Source of the DNA: Hofstenia miamia | Taxonomy: Eukaryota > Xenacoelomorpha > Acoela | Direction: 5' to 3' | Assembly: GCA_004352715.1 (NCBI GenBank) | Contig: SCFE01000011.1 | Span: 119,732-183,731 of the forward strand | DNA: 64,000 nt | Program-made: the position numbers and the translations under genes | Shown: in pieces, positions 31,151 to 44,275 of the stretch | How positions within the stretch are numbered: the stretch's first letter is position 1 | Layout: every line of letters begins with the position of its first letter | The notes under the pieces: model-generated | The model's input: the letters and a program-made list of their open reading frames with translations, nothing else | The model's database searches: none | Told to the model about the DNA's origin: nothing

Positions 31151-32550
31151 ACTGATGACGAATACAAGATCCCAGACATCGAGAGTGAGAATTACCAACA
31201 TCTGAACGAAGAGGAGATACAACTGCTAAGAAATATGCTAAGACGACATAAGCAAATATTCAACTATGGAGAGATAAGTGTGGGGCAGGCAATAGGGGAG
31301 AAACACAAGATAGTGACAACTACGGACAAGCCAATAAAGCTCCCCTGTAGAAGTGTGCCCAAACAAATGAAAGACGAATACAACTGAATACTTGAAGAAT
31401 TGATAGACAATAAAATTATATGACTGAGTGCAGCACCAACAGTGTTTGTGAAGCAGGGAGAAAAATACTGGCTATGCATAGATTTTCAAAAGTTGAATGA
31501 AGTGACGAAGAAGGATTCCTACCCTCTGCCAAGGATAGAGGACATGTTATATGAATCAAGTAAGCACAAATACTTTACGACATTAGACTTGTGCAAGGCT
31601 TATTGGCAAGTGTGGATGGAGGAAGATGATATCGAGAAGACAGCATTCATAACACTGTACAGGCTGTATGAGTGGATCTACGTGGTGTTGGGATTATGTA
31701 ACACACCAGCGATGTTCCAAAGATATATAACAAAAGTCCTGAATAACAAAACGCACAGGATGTAGGATGGCATCAACGCATACATAGATGATATAATAGT
31801 AACAAGTGACACAGTACAAGAGCACATAGAGAAACTGGACAGAACATTGACAATCTTAGGGAAAGCCAGACTCTGCATAAATGGCAACAAATGCGATATT
31901 TTAAAGGAAAAAATCATCTTCTTAGGAAGAACAATAGAAAAAGGCAGAATATCAATGAAAGACAACACAAGAGAGATGATACGGAGAATAGAGAAACCAA
32001 ATAACAAGAAGGATATCCAAAGGATAATGGGTTTCTTTAACTATTATGGCACATTCATCCCCAACATCACAGGGAAAACCGCAAAAATGACAAAACTCAT
32101 GAGAAAGTCAGTACCATTTGTATGGACATGTCAAGAACAGGAGGAACTGGACAACATTAAGGAGGAACTGGCAAAATTACAATCACTGAATACACCGGAT
32201 TACAACGAGCAGTTTATATTGGACTGCAATGCAAGCAAGGTCGCCATAGGGGCAACTCTAGGACAGATGAAAAACGGAAAAGAGGTACCAATACAATTCT
32301 TTAGCCATAAACTACGGGCAAGTGAAGAGAACTACAGATCCACCAAAGTAGAAATGTTAGCACTAGTTGAGAGTATCAGGAAGTTCAGACATTTTCTAAT
32401 CAGAAAAGAATTCCGAGTACACACCAACAACAGCAGCCTCACATGGCTAAAAAAGTTTTCAGGAGATAAATCGGGCATCGTATCCTGATGGATAGAGTAC
32501 CTCGATGAATTCATATTCACGATAGATCATCAAAAGGGCACCTTACATAG
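31151..32550 (+). pseudogene. G6 reverse transcriptase and RNase H
   Basis: RT and RNase H as in G2: LCIDFQKLNEVTKKDSYPLP, TTLDLCKAYWQV, LGLCNTPAMFQRYITKVL, TAG at 31763-31765 after KTHRM, then AYIDDIIVTS (31779-31808) and FLGRTIEKGRI. RNase H has the first Asp as N (LDCNASKVAIGATLGQ) and TNNSSL for TDNSGL. Stops at 31387, 31421 and 32486 are TGA. Compared with other copies 31421 and 32486 replace CGA or its decay products. An 18-bp segment around SESPYAAP (about 31426-31435) is deleted. Confidence 0.8.
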
Positions 32551-34295
32551 CAACACAGACTTTTGGACGTCGCTGCCAGAGTACCAAAGAGACACAGAAA
32601 AGACAGATGGAGAGAAACAACAATTCCAGTTCCTACCACATAACCAATACAATGAGCTACCGAAGATTAATGTAGATAAGAAAGGGCAAACGGTACTTCT
32701 GATCATAATAAAGGAAGCAATCTCTGAAAAGGAGATAATAGACAAACAACAGGATGACGTGATCCTCAATGAAATAATAAGAAAACTGAAAGAACCCCAA
32801 GTGACACTATCAAAGCTAACAGCAAGTTACTTCGAACAATACAAGTGGAAAATAAACCGAAATGGGTTACTCTACATCAAAGGACAAAACAATCAAATTG
32901 CAATACCAGAGTATTTCAAAAGAGACCTCATATGGTGGATACATGAAAAAGGCCACCTCAGAATAACGCAGACAGAAAAGACGTTCAATGGGTGATTTAT
33001 CACAACAGCAGTAAGAAAGGTAATCAAAGACATTATTAATAAATGCACAACATGTTTGTTACACAACAGTCAATTTGTTACATAACAGAGAGCACCGTTG
33101 GAAAAGATAATAGCCACACAACCGAACGAAATAGTCCACATCGACTTAGAACAACTATCAACAGACAATGAGGGGTACCAATTCCTATTAGTAATGGTGG
33201 ACAACTTTACGAAATATGTGAGGATGATCCCAATGAAGAACACAACTGGGGAGACCACAGCGGAAATAGTAATGAAGGAGTGGATACTGTGATTCAGGAG
33301 GATGGAAACGATTATATCGGATAAGGGACCACAATTTGAGAGCGGTCTATTTCAGGAAATGGCTAAGATGCTAGAGATAGTGAGCGAACGAACTACAGCA
33401 TACCACCCGCAGGTGAATGGCGTAGTAGAAAGATTAAACAGGACTCTGATAAAATTAATAAGAGTAACGACAATGAGGATCAGCGGAAATAAATGGAGAG
33501 AGGTGATTGAGATGATAGAATATTTTTACAACACGTCAGTACACTCAACAACAGGAATCACCCATTTAAGGCAATGTTCAGCCAAGAGGCAGCTACACCA
33601 CTATCAATGCAATACACTGACTACAGCAAAGCTTTGAATAAGGAATATGTAAATCAATTACGCAAACAGATTTCAGCAATTCACGAAACAATATGCCACA
33701 ACACAAAGAAATCAGCAGTGAGACAGCAGTGAAACTACAATAAAAAATTTTAAGGGCACACGCACAAAGTAGGCGATAAGGTCTATGCATTTGCACCAAT
33801 GACACTAACAGACACAAATCAGGTTCACAAATTAAAAACGGTTTGGTCTGGACCACACATGATAACGCAAGAATTGCCAAATAATGAGTACATGTTAGAT
33901 AACAGCAGACTACTGCACTTCCAAAATTTAAAAAGAGCAACGGCAGACATTGAAGAAACAAGGATAGATGGAAATGCCGAGTTTAAACTAAGCCTAATAA
34001 ACAGCAAAGAGATTATGTATGACATGTGTGATTTAGATAGCCTGCTGGAGGAGGAATTCAAGGAAGAATTCACAGCGGACATTGGAGAGTGCAACCCCAG
34101 AGGGCTGCACGAAATAAAACTATATATAACCCTGAAATATGGGATATAGATATAATAACTGCATTTAGGAAACTAGAGAAGGATGCATCAGCCACTCAAG
34201 AAGCGAGTGAAGTGGAATCAACCAACCAAGGGAATCCCAACCACAAACACGAGGAGGCGAGTGCACAGAAGTTCTCAAACTGGATGTCGATTTGA
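32551..34295 (+). pseudogene. G6 integrase with GPY/F-like tail
   Basis: Zinc domain (IHEKGHLRITQTEKTFNG, CTTCLLHNS, 32938-33070), core HIDLEQLSTDNEGYQFLLVM, SDKGPQFESGLFQEM (second catalytic Asp kept) and NGVVERLNRTL (catalytic Glu). Then the GPY/F-like segment FAPMTLTDTNQVHKLKTVWS, GPHMITQELPNNEYML and the acidic tail to TGA 34293-34295. Stops at 32995, 33290, 33635 and 33730 plus frameshifts. The TGAs near 33290 and 33730 are also in G2. Confidence 0.8.
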
Positions 34296-34600
34296 GGGCA
34301 GAAGGGACGAGAATGACGAGATGGTCAATAGACAACATAGAGTTAAGAGGCGTCTGATTAGTAATCAAGGCCGATTCAAGGGCAGAGATACAAAAGGACA
34401 ATCAGCCTCTTTGTAGCTTAACTTTCCTTCCAGGGGATCACTTTGTCGATTCGAGGGCAGTGAAACAACTGGAGTTCCAGGGGAAGGTGTGAGTGGTGGA
34501 AGAACCGTGGAGATCTGGAAGCGATTCAAGGCTGAAGGCAAGTATCGCGGGTCATAACTGATAGCCAATTCAAGGGCAACTCAGTTTACACCAGCGGCAC
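34285..34600 (+). repeat. G6 pol-ORF3 junction with repeated module
   Basis: Variants of CGATTCAAGGGC at about 34287, 34371, 34447, 34522 and 34565, aligned with those at 8727-9031 in G2. The frame running into ORF3 is stopped by TGA at 34353-34355, which supports the ORF3 start at 34725. Confidence 0.6.
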
Positions 34601-34724
34601 AGGTTCACAGCCCATGGACTGTGAACCGAGCACCAGCAGATTACTGTTACGGTTGAGGCAATTAGACGCCTCCTCAGAAACAACATCAGAGCGTACTGTA
34701 AGATCTAGAGAGAGAGAAAAGCAA

Positions 34725-37722
34725 ATGTCTAAAATTGACGGGGAAACATTGCACCCCTATTTCATGGCAACCACAAAAATGTGGCACAATGCGTTCAAGA
34801 AATTGTCTCCAGAAACAAAAACGTTAATTAGAAAAACTGCAAAAATGGAAGGGAGCATCTTGCCAATTCTACTAGACGCAGACAATCGTCCAAAAGTTAA
34901 CATATTAATCAGCTACCCACGAGAACTAAATGAAACCATAAATAGGCCATACATGAGAAGCACAATTCACATGACGTTTAACAAAGATTTCACATTAGAA
35001 ATGGCGCAAGCACTTATGGCATATAAGGAACAGATAGCAAAAATCCCGGAGATAAATTTAGATGAAGAAAACCTAACAATAATACACGTGCTAAGAGAAA
35101 AGGAATACAATAAGAATCTACAAAAACAGATCAACCACACAGTACGGATGGCAAGAGTACAACAAACGAGAATAGTCATTATAGTGATAAGAGAAAACCT
35201 AGAAGAATTACCTCAATATCTAAAAGATTTGGTACTACAGACAGAAGGCTTCTTCGCGTGGGAGAAGAAAGAATTCACAATCTCCGAGCTGATCCATTTC
35301 GATTTACAAATTGATTACTGGGCACAGATATATGGAATAATGATAGATCACAGCATAGCAATAGATCTGTTCAAACAAACAAAAACAGTAGAAATGCTAC
35401 TGGGAAGTGAAGGATTAGAAAAGCCATGACACTGTTCATCAAGTGCAGCATGACACAACGCCAAGAACACTTAAAAGAGATTCAAAACGTATGAGCTAAC
35501 ATGAAGTTGCTGAAAAAGATAGATGAATCATGGCCCGAAATTAAAATAGAGGCGCCAGCACGTAAATACCACAAGACAGTGGAGATGGATTGGCAGAGAT
35601 TAATCAAGCATACAAACGTAACACAAAGAAGGATTTTCGTAAACTAATTCTGGAAGAAAGGAATGCGCCAGAGATCAGATATTGGACATCCGCGTGGCTG
35701 TTAGTGATACTGCTCACAGAAGACAAGGATCTCAGACTACCCATAACAAGGAGCCAAAGAATAAAGCTCATGAAGACTAAAAAATTCGAAATCACGTTAT
35801 CACCAATGAACACGCAGACAAAAAATTGGATATTGAAAGGACATGTTGAAAAAGACAAATTGCCAGACAAACATGAGAAACCACTGCAGACAATGGAAAA
35901 ACTATTAGGCAGGTTGATAAAGCATCACCCAATGGGAAGAATGTCGATAGTAGAACTCGCAAACCTCACAGGAATATGCCTGAGTGAAATACAGATATTT
36001 GAAGAGCCCATGCGAAAATACATGTGGGGTGCAACATTGGAGACAAAACTGAAACAGCTGCAAAATCAACCTTGGTTGACCACGAAAAAGATAATTAAAC
36101 GCAAATTGATAAACACTGAGGATGTACGACAATCAATAAAACAAAAGAATGTGCAACAAGTAACAGAGGAGAGTATGAGACGATATGCCAGAAACAGCCC
36201 ACATTGCACATTCACTAAGATAATAAAAAGAGCTGAAATGCTAAAGAAAGGTGGAATAACAACGCCCATAGAAATTTGTGAAATGGTGACAAAAACACAA
36301 CTAGAGATCACGAAAGAGGAACAACTATTAACCTCGTCACAATTGCTACTATCTCCGAAAACACAAACAGTGATCAACAGGATAAATATTGAAAAATGGA
36401 GAGATGTGAGTCAAGACAGTATGATTGAATGGATCAAAACTGACGATGTGCAATTTCTGGTAGAGATAAAAGTAACAAAAGAAAAGAGAGAAATAGCAGA
36501 AAGAAACTACCAAAGGATATGAGAACAGCAAAAGGTAGCAACAATGAAATTAATGTTTACAGAAGCATTCACGCGCACAGAACTAGAAGAGCTGATGAAG
36601 CCATTCAATCAGATCGCGGTCAACGTCGAATGCATCACTTCTAGAATCAACATCCAAGAAGGTATACGGATGAAACTAAGCAAATGGGGACTCACACAAT
36701 CATTTTGGGAGACAATCCCAGAAGCAAGAATGAACTACCCCGCCATCATCAAATTAGCAATAGCATCTAATACAACGGGCACGTACAATGAAATGGAAAG
36801 ACTCATTGATACAACAATCTTCCTATGTATGCCACCTAAAACAATTGCAATACCTATGGTACTGCCTAGATGGAGACTCCCGAAAGGGGTAAAACCAGCA
36901 AAAACATTTCTACATGAATACAAAGCATACGTGAACTCACAACGTAAAGCTATAGAGATGACAGAGCGAGAGGACTACAAGAAAACGAAGAAGATATTGC
37001 TAGATAATGACAACAAAGAACGCATCTATATAGAAGGGACCATCACCCCGGATCAGCTATACATGAGGGGAAGAGCAATTCACATCCAACTCCAAGAATT
37101 AAGAGATGAAATAGAAAAACGCCAGCCGCGAGCAGTAATGTTGTTCTCGGGAGTTAACAACATCATGTGGACCAATATGTGGGAACAAAAGTATCGCTAC
37201 TATGATGTAACAAAAAGAGTGGAGATTGTCACCATGATGCGCATCGGAAAAAATGATCCTGGCGAGATATCAGAACAAGAGGTATTGGATAACATCAGCT
37301 TCTTCTATAAAGATGTAGCGAACACCCGCAGCTTATGAAAGGTCTTCACTTTCTTCTACCCAAATACACAAATGAGAGCAGACCTGGCTCACACATGCAA
37401 AGCCGACGCACAAATGACACTCTTAATAGCAATGAAAGGCATTCGCTTGTACGAAAAATACTATGAAATCTTTTCACGGAAAATGAATGAACTTCGGGAG
37501 ATGACACCTATAGCAGAGAACATAAGAGAGACTCGGTTCCTAAAATATGCAAACACTGTCACCACCAAACGCGAAGCAGTGCTAAAGATGTCCAAGCAGT
37601 CTGAGTACATGACAATTACATGGGAAGACCCTGCGGCAGAGTCATTAATTAGAAAGGCAGATACTCTCGTACATGGGGAGCTACCAGTGCTGTCCATAAC
37701 ACAAGCTGAGGAGGGCGTGTAG
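34725..37722 (+). pseudogene. G6 ORF3, unknown protein, near full length
   Basis: Second long copy of the unknown third protein. It starts MSKIDGETLHPYF, keeps DNRPKVNILISYPRELNETI, DLQIDYWAQIYGIMIDHS, LPITRSQRIKLMKTKKFEI and WEQKYRYYDVTKRVEIV, and ends AEEGV-TAG at 37720-37722. Relative to G2 it has two one-base deletions (near 35421 and 35588), a TGA near 35492, TGAs at 36520 and 37336, and small in-frame indels. Many differences from G2 are silent (for example four of nine codons in NLTIIHVLR). It follows integrase and directly precedes the 3' LTR. Role unknown. Confidence 0.75.
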
Positions 37723-38878
37723 CATCATCCCAAAAATAATAGCTGCAACAAATGAAGGATTAACGTCGAACGATTATAGTGATTAAAAGATAATCAAAAA
37801 TATGTAAAATTTAGTTAATGATTCTATTCATTTTTGTAAAGATGCAACTAAGCTACAATATTGCTCAAATTAAGAGAAACTTGTTAGCTGATCAAGTAAC
37901 ATTTGACAAATTGAAATGAGCGAAATTACGCTTACGTATGAACAGCCATATTGGCAGAAGAATTATTTGAAATTCAAAATCAGCAGGTACTTTAGAAATT
38001 TTAAATAAATAGCTTTGAACTTAATTAGAAATTTGATGAACAATAAATTCTTCAGAGTTTATTTTATTTTCATTCTACATTTATCTGGTTTGATTATTTA
38101 ATAAAATGTGCAGCTAGGCAAGTTGTGTCGAGTAGTGGCTGGATCCCATCACGGGATCGATTCGGAGGGTCCTTGTGCCAGTCACGAAACCGCACTTATG
38201 TTACGGTTAGGAGTTTTTCGATTCTCGCCTAGTCTGACTATTGATCTACACATGTATGAAATAATCAATGCTTGAAACGACTGGATAGTCGAACCCTAGG
38301 AATATACATGTTATTAATAGTAGGAGACTCGACTATAATTGACTAAATAAGTGACCTTACATGTATCCCTATTAGATGTAAGTTTAGGAAACTGCAATCT
38401 TATTAATTAGATTACTAAGCCAATAAGTTTACGGTAATGGCTACATTAATAATATTTGAACGCAGTTAGTATCAATGCCTGGTTGCTTTATTTGAACAAA
38501 TCAACAAACACTGTACAAAGTTGAGTTTAAGTCAGTTACAACTTAACATGAGTGCACGCACTGAACTCAAGTAAGGTACACATAATTAGTTCCAATTGAG
38601 CTGAGATGGTGCAGTGGATTCAATCGTCATTCATAAAGGAGGGGAACTGTGTTGTGGAGATTGGCTTCGGGCAGTGGCCCACAGAAGAACTGGAGAAGAA
38701 ATGTCACGTGGCTCCATCACCTAAATAGTGATAATTAATACTCGATTAACATAACTAGTTGATTAAAAAGGAAAAGTTTGGCGATTCGATAATTCAGTAA
38801 CTCCTCACCCGCAATTTACTGAGTGCTAATTATCAACAATAATACACGGTGCAAATAAGCCAGGTGGAGGATGTTACA
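37718..38878 (+). repeat. G6 3' LTR (alpha subfamily, 1161 bp)
   Basis: TGTAGCATCATCCC to GGTGGAGGATGTTACA. The stop codon of ORF3 is at bases 3-5 of the LTR. The purine tract GCTGAGGAGGGCG lies just upstream. The promoter pair is at 37946-37955 (CCATATTGGC) and about 38003-38012 (AAATAAATAG, degraded TATA), with AATAAA at 38042. It abuts a minus-strand pol of G7, so G6 or a recombinant lies in or against G7. Confidence 0.85.
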
Positions 38879-38879
38879 T

Positions 38880-40459
38880 CATTCACATTGTTCCTCATTC
38901 TTATTTCGCCTTTTTGAATTTGTCTGCCCAGGAATACTACCTGTGTTTTTAGAATTTCACATTTCTTCCCATTTACACACAAACCTGCATTATAGAGAAT
39001 TTTCAATGTTCTATCCAGTTTATCTAGATGCTCCTCAATCATATTACTTGCTATTAGAATATTGTCTATGTATGCACTTACTCCCTTTTCAATATTTTTG
39101 TTATTCTGCTTGAGCACTTTTGTTACATACATTTAAAAGGTAGCCAGGGCATTACATAATCCAAAAGCCATGTACATCCCTTTGAATAGACTGTATGGCC
39201 ATTATAAATGCTGTCTTCTCAATATCTTTAGGCTCCATCAGCACCTGCCAGTATGCTTTACATAAATCTATACAGGTATAGTATTTATTTTTCTGGCTTT
39301 GTATATGATATCCTCTATTCTCAGAAGTGGATATGTGTCTTTCTTTGTAATCTTGTTTAACTTGTGAAAATCTATGCACTGCCTGTATTTATTTCCTTGT
39401 TTCACAAAGACTGTCAGTGCTGCATATGGGCTTTCACTAGGTCTGATTATCTTATTGTCTATCAATTCATTCTGAATAGTATTGTAATTCTCTTTCAAAT
39501 TTTCTGGTACTCTTCTGCATGGTAGTCTTATCAGTTCTTCCATAGTTGTTATAATTTTGTGTGTTTCTCCTACTGCTTTTCCAACACTTATTTCTCTGAA
39601 GTTGAATATTTTAGCATGTTTCTGTAGGATTTTTATCAATTTTTCCCTTTCTTCATTGCTAAGATGCTTGCATTCCATTTTGTTGATTTCCAGTATTTTA
39701 TACTCTTTGTCTTCTTCTACTATGTTAATTGTTTTGTTTGCCATCATTTTTTCTGTCTTAACTTTCTTTCCTTTAATTTTCAGATTATCCCTTTTTATAT
39801 GGTGGTTTGTCACATTCAATATTGGTATAGTACCCTTGCCTTTGTTTACTATGCACAAATTTGAAGGAATTGATAGCTTTTTCATATTAATCCCTTTTTG
39901 ATCATATATCATGATTTCTGCAGTTAGCTCATTTTCCATTTGTATTTGACACATTTTCCAATTATTCAGGAAAATTCTTATATCCTCACATAATTGAAAT
40001 TGTATTACTTTAGTGTCTTCTTCTTCTTTTTCTTCATGGGTTGTGATTACTTCCTGCTTTACCAATATTTTCTTGTTGGTATTGTCAATAATACATTTGT
40101 TGTTCATTAGAAAATCATTCCCTAATATTACTTCACAGGGTAGTGAGTTTTTTTCTGTATCTATGACCATAAATGTTTGTGAAAACATTGTGTTTGCTAT
40201 TCAAATTGGTATCTCTAGTAATTTACCTTTTATGTCAATATAATCTCCAATGCATTTATTAACCTGCTCTCTTTTCACTTTGTAGATTTTTTCTTTCAAA
40301 TCCTATCTTCAAAGCACACTCATCAGTGATAATTGATATTACTGCTCCCCTATCTATGGTTGCTTTGACCATTACACCATTAATTACAACTGTAATTGTA
40401 TTTGTTTTGATCAGTTCTGTTACAATTAGAGTGGGTGCATGGTTTACCAGAGGCTGCAC
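38880..40459 (-). pseudogene. G7 protease and RT, a diverged relative
   Basis: Minus strand. Protease start TVVINGVMVKATIDRGAVIS has D-R-G in place of D-T-G. A break follows, then the second segment PCEVILGNDFLMNNKCIID, the linker, and RT motifs PLLRIEDII, FVKQGNKYRQCIDFHKLNKI, YYTCIDLCKAYWQVLMEPKD, and AYIDNILIAS (YIDD changed to YIDN), ending FLGRQIQKGEIRM at about 38890. RNase H, integrase and any ORF3 are cut off by the G6 LTR boundary. The frame changes near 39270 and 39150. Clearly the same family but much more distant than G1-G6 are from each other. Confidence 0.8.
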
Positions 40460-40506
40460 TCCTTCTAGTTTAAAGTATCACTTTCCATTTCTTCATTTTG
40501 TCAAGG

Positions 40507-41982
40507 TTATTTGTTATCTTCTAATAAATCTTTGTCATTGAAAAATGCTTCTTCCTCCTCAATGAAGTTAATTTTTTGTTTACAATATTTTTTTGTGTGG
40601 CCTTTCTTATTGCACATTTGACATTTCAAATCCTTTCTATTTATTCTTTTTATCATTCCATCTTTCAATTTTATTCTTATAATCTCATCTTTTAGTTTTC
40701 TGACCTCTTCTTTTCCTGTTATTTTACTGGTGCTATGTATTGTAGTCAATGTTGTTGCCTTTATTGTTGTCAACTTTTCATTTATCCAAGCATTATTCTT
40801 CATAGTGACTTGTATTGCTAACCCTTTTCTTATCATCCATTCTAATAAATCATCTGCATTGCACTTTATTTCAAACTCTTGTTGAATTGGTTCTGGGAGT
40901 CACTTGCAAATATGTGAAAACAAGTCATATTTTGAATATGTTTGTTCCCTAGAACTTAGCTTTAATAGTCTCTCCACTTGCGACATGTAATTCCATAAAT
41001 CCTCTCTTTTATTCATTGTTGGAATATTCATTAACATACAATATTGACTTTTAAAGCTTTCATCATCATAATACTGTTTGTATTCTCCTATCAACTTTTC
41101 ATAATCTGTTTTCATCTCTAAATCCAACACCAAATAATGCAGATAAGCTGCACCCCCCAAGTATAGAGGGAATTTCACTGCCCCTTGTTTTTGTATCACC
41201 TTTCTCTCCTTCATGCTCATTTCAAACATTTGGACCCATTCATTAAACATCAGTGAATAGCTATCAACCCTTCCTGTGAATTTCGGGAGGATTGCTTTAC
41301 ATGCTGGTGTGTCTATATCTTCCTCTTCTGACAATATCATTTCTTCCAATATAGGCTTTATATTGCTTTATATAGCTTTGTTTAATTTTTCTGGCTTTTC
41401 CATTATTGTCATTTCTACTACTTTAGCATTCCCTTTTTCCTTATTTCCATTTTCTTGATTAGTTAATACTATTAATCTAATTTCATCCTTCAAATTATCA
41501 ATCTCAATTTGCTTTGAGATATTTTCTTCTCTCAGATTTACATTTTCCTCATGCATCTGTCTCATAAGTTGTTGTAATGTTTCACTTTGTGCTTTAATTT
41601 CCTTTTTTGCTTTCATTAATTTTTCAATTTGTTTCTGGAAAACATTTCTTTGTTCTGTTAATCTTGCACTTGTATCTCATATGATTTCCTCAATATGTCT
41701 ATCTTTTTTGACATTTACTATTTCTATCTCAAACATCTGTTGTGTTAATTTTTCTATTTGTATGGTCAACTCTCTTCTTTTGTTATTGTTGTTTTTGATT
41801 ATTTTAGTAAGTTTGGCTATAGAAAATTCTGTATTTTCTTGTGCTGGCAGTATCACTATCTCTGCTGGGGACATCTCACTTTCAGGGGACATTGTCACGT
41901 CTTCTGGGGTTCTTTGGTTTTGGGGTGTTTTTTGTGTCTTCACTTTAGTTCTTTGTTCTTTCCTTGATTTTACCATTTTCAT
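40507..41982 (-). pseudogene. G7 gag
   Basis: Minus-strand Gag from ATG 41982 in three pieces. N-terminal Pro/Ser-rich and coiled-coil region (RELTIQIEKLTQQMFEIEIV, then QLMRQMHEENVNLREENISK); capsid-like core LPKFTGRVDSYSLMFNEWVQ, FPLYLGGAAYLHYLVLDLEM, KYDLFSHICK (41349-40900); and zinc knuckle CQMCNKKGHTKKYC (about 40625-40584) with an acidic end EEEEAFFNDKDLLED. Stops near 41678, 41367 and 40900 separate the pieces. The protease frame lies at -1 after the last stop, as in the other copies. Confidence 0.8.
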
Positions 41983-42288
41983 TAATAACTAGAAGTAATT
42001 GTTTACTGGTTCCTTTCTAATGTTTTTCTTGTACTTAGGTCAGGAGTTGCATTTGCTTGTCTTTTTATCTTTCTGTTGTTTTAAACTTCTGTATTTTCAA
42101 TAATGTTTTCTTCATAATTCAAGAAGAAACAACTATCTGTACTCAATTATGTTAGTCTCCTTATTCCAGCTATAACTAGATTTTCTTTTTTCTTAAATAA
42201 ACATCTTTACACACTAATTCTTAGTTTTAGGTTTCCTTTGTTTTTCAACTTTTAGGATTTTCTTTAAATTTTCATTTTCTTCTCTTTC

Positions 42289-42305
42289 ACACATGTTGGG
42301 CACCT
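42289..42305 (-). promoter_or_regulatory. Candidate primer binding site of G7
   Basis: On the minus strand GGTGCCCAACATGTG directly follows a sequence ending TGTGACA (an LTR-like CA end) and precedes the gag leader. It resembles the tRNA-Lys(1,2)-type primer site TGGCGCCCAACGTGGG with the leading T missing and both CpG dinucleotides changed to TG or CA. The match is suggestive, not proven. Confidence 0.4.
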
Positions 42306-43500
42306 GTCACAGTCACTATGTAGAATCTTGCCAATACAGTTATCACAAGTATTTAAGACTAACTAACTACTTTTCAGGGTATATGTGATGGTTAAAGTTT
42401 GACAGACTCCTAATTCTCTCTAACTAATTGAGTGTGTAGTTAACTAACTAAATTAATCTGCATTCCCTTTGTTAAATGGTTAACTAATCACAGTGTATTT
42501 AGATTGAGAGTAGTAGATGGAAGACAGGGTCAAAACCTGATGCTGTGCTATGTGATTCCAGAGATGTCATTATTGGAAACTGTTCCAGCTTTTACTTGAA
42601 CTCTGCAGTGGAAACCATTGGATGAATCAGTGTGTGGATGGTTAACTGAGTGACAGTGTGTGTGTGATAACTTAATAATTTAATGCATTGATTGTTCTTG
42701 TTATTATGATTAAGTAAATAAAAGGAAATAATGCAAACATGATGCTTCAGCTTGTTATTATCCCTTACATTTAATAGCCCTACAGATATAGTAATACATG
42801 CTAGATCTCTGTACACATGAACAATCAATGTGGTCAGCAAAAAGATAGTTTGTAATTCAGTCAATTGTCAACTACCAAAATAAACCATGGATAAATAAAC
42901 ATGTAGAGCAACTTAAATATAATCATAATAATCTGTGAGCAACGAGTGATAGGAAAGCTATAATGGATAAAAATCCCTATCCCTATTCTTAACCTATAAG
43001 CCCGTCAAGAAATCTACAGCTACCACCCTCACCACCATTGAATAGCTGATTGTGAGGCTGCTCCAGAATTCCTTTAAATGTATTCAGGGACCACTGTAGA
43101 ATTACTCTAGTGCTTGAACATTTAGCTTTCCATGAAATTATTAAATAACCTGACAATAAGTAATGAAGTAAATCCAAATAAAATTTGTTCATCAATCATT
43201 CTAACATTCAGTGTATATTTATAGCACAATTTAACTAAATAATCAAACACTCAACTAGTACCTGTTGATTGAGTCTTATTTACAGTTTTCCCTCGCATTT
43301 CTAGTTCTGCTTTTAATTATGCAATGTCAGCGTTAATTAGTGTATGCTGTTTGGTCATCTTAGATTTTGTCAAATACTGTCAAGTTAATTTAGGTATCAA
43401 ACTGCTTAAAATATTTTACAAATTAAATAATCAATCCTAACCATGTGTTGTACAATTTAATCATTATTACATTTTAGTCTTAGTTACTTCCATCTTTCCT
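42306..43500 (-). repeat. Probable G7 5' LTR and flank, outer end not defined
   Basis: Non-coding AT-rich DNA upstream of the G7 gag leader. By position it should be the 5' LTR of G7, ending at 42306 in CA, but no second copy exists in the window, so its outer end cannot be placed. I see no other gene in it. Confidence 0.35.
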
Positions 43501-43531
43501 CTCACTTTGACCACACATGGCTTCTGATGGA

Positions 43532-44190
43532 TTATGCCATACCAATTTGGAGTATTTCTCCATCTTCAAGAGGACTCATTTTATTTAATGTTTCTGCATC
43601 CTTAGTTTTCACTATTTGTACTTTGTTTTGGGTTTGTCTCATGTGATTATTTTCACATTCATTGTTTAACATTAGTAAATGAAGCTCATCTCTGAGACTA
43701 TTGATTTCCAAGTGTTTTGTTTCATTTTCCTCTAACAATCTAATGTTCTCACTGTGCATTTCAGCCATCAATTGCTGTGATTTTGCACTTTCAATTTTCA
43801 TCTCTTTATTAGCTTCAGTTAACATTTCTATTTGTCTGTGAAATAAGTTTCTTTGTTCTGTTAATCTTGCACTTGTATTGTTTTTCATTTCATTCAGTAC
43901 CCCCTCTTTCTCAATGTTCATTGATTCTATCCCTAAGATTCTTTGTGTTAGTTGTTCAATATGCAAAGTTAATTGCATTTTTCTTCCATATCTCTTTTAA
44001 CTATTTCAGTTTATTCATTTATTGTCAGTTCATTCTTAATGTGTACTTTTGGCATTATCAATTCTGTGTGGAACACTTCACTTGTGGGTGATGATGTGAC
44101 ATCCTTTGTCTGGGGGTTTTCTGTGTTTGGGGCGTTCTATGTGTTTTAGACCCTGTCTTGTTCTTTTCATTTGAGTACTCAATCATAATC
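43532..44190 (-). pseudogene. Second copy of a G7-like gag N-terminus
   Basis: Minus strand: coiled-coil frame LTLHIEQLTQRILGIESMNI, TSARLTEQRNLFHRQIEML and ENIRLLEENETKHLEINSLR, ending EILQIGMA and a stop at 43532. It is paralogous to 41982-41430 of G7 (TSARLTEQRNVFQKQIEKL). A Pro/Thr-rich stretch upstream to 44190 resembles the Gag start of G7 in broken frames. The capsid core does not follow. Confidence 0.65.
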
Positions 44191-44194
44191 TATT

Positions 44195-44275
44195 CTCAAT
44201 GTGCATTGATTCTATCCCTAAAATTCTTTTGTTTTTGTTGGTTCAATTTGCAAAGTTATTTGCATTTTGGTTGTT
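44195..44275 (-). repeat. Local duplication of about 70 bp of the gag coiled coil
   Basis: CATTGATTCTATCCCTAAAA and its following bases (44205-44267) repeat 43917-43980 with a few changes. This is a short direct duplication about 290 bp away, inside gag-derived DNA. Bases 44276-44565 show nothing recognisable. Confidence 0.6.
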
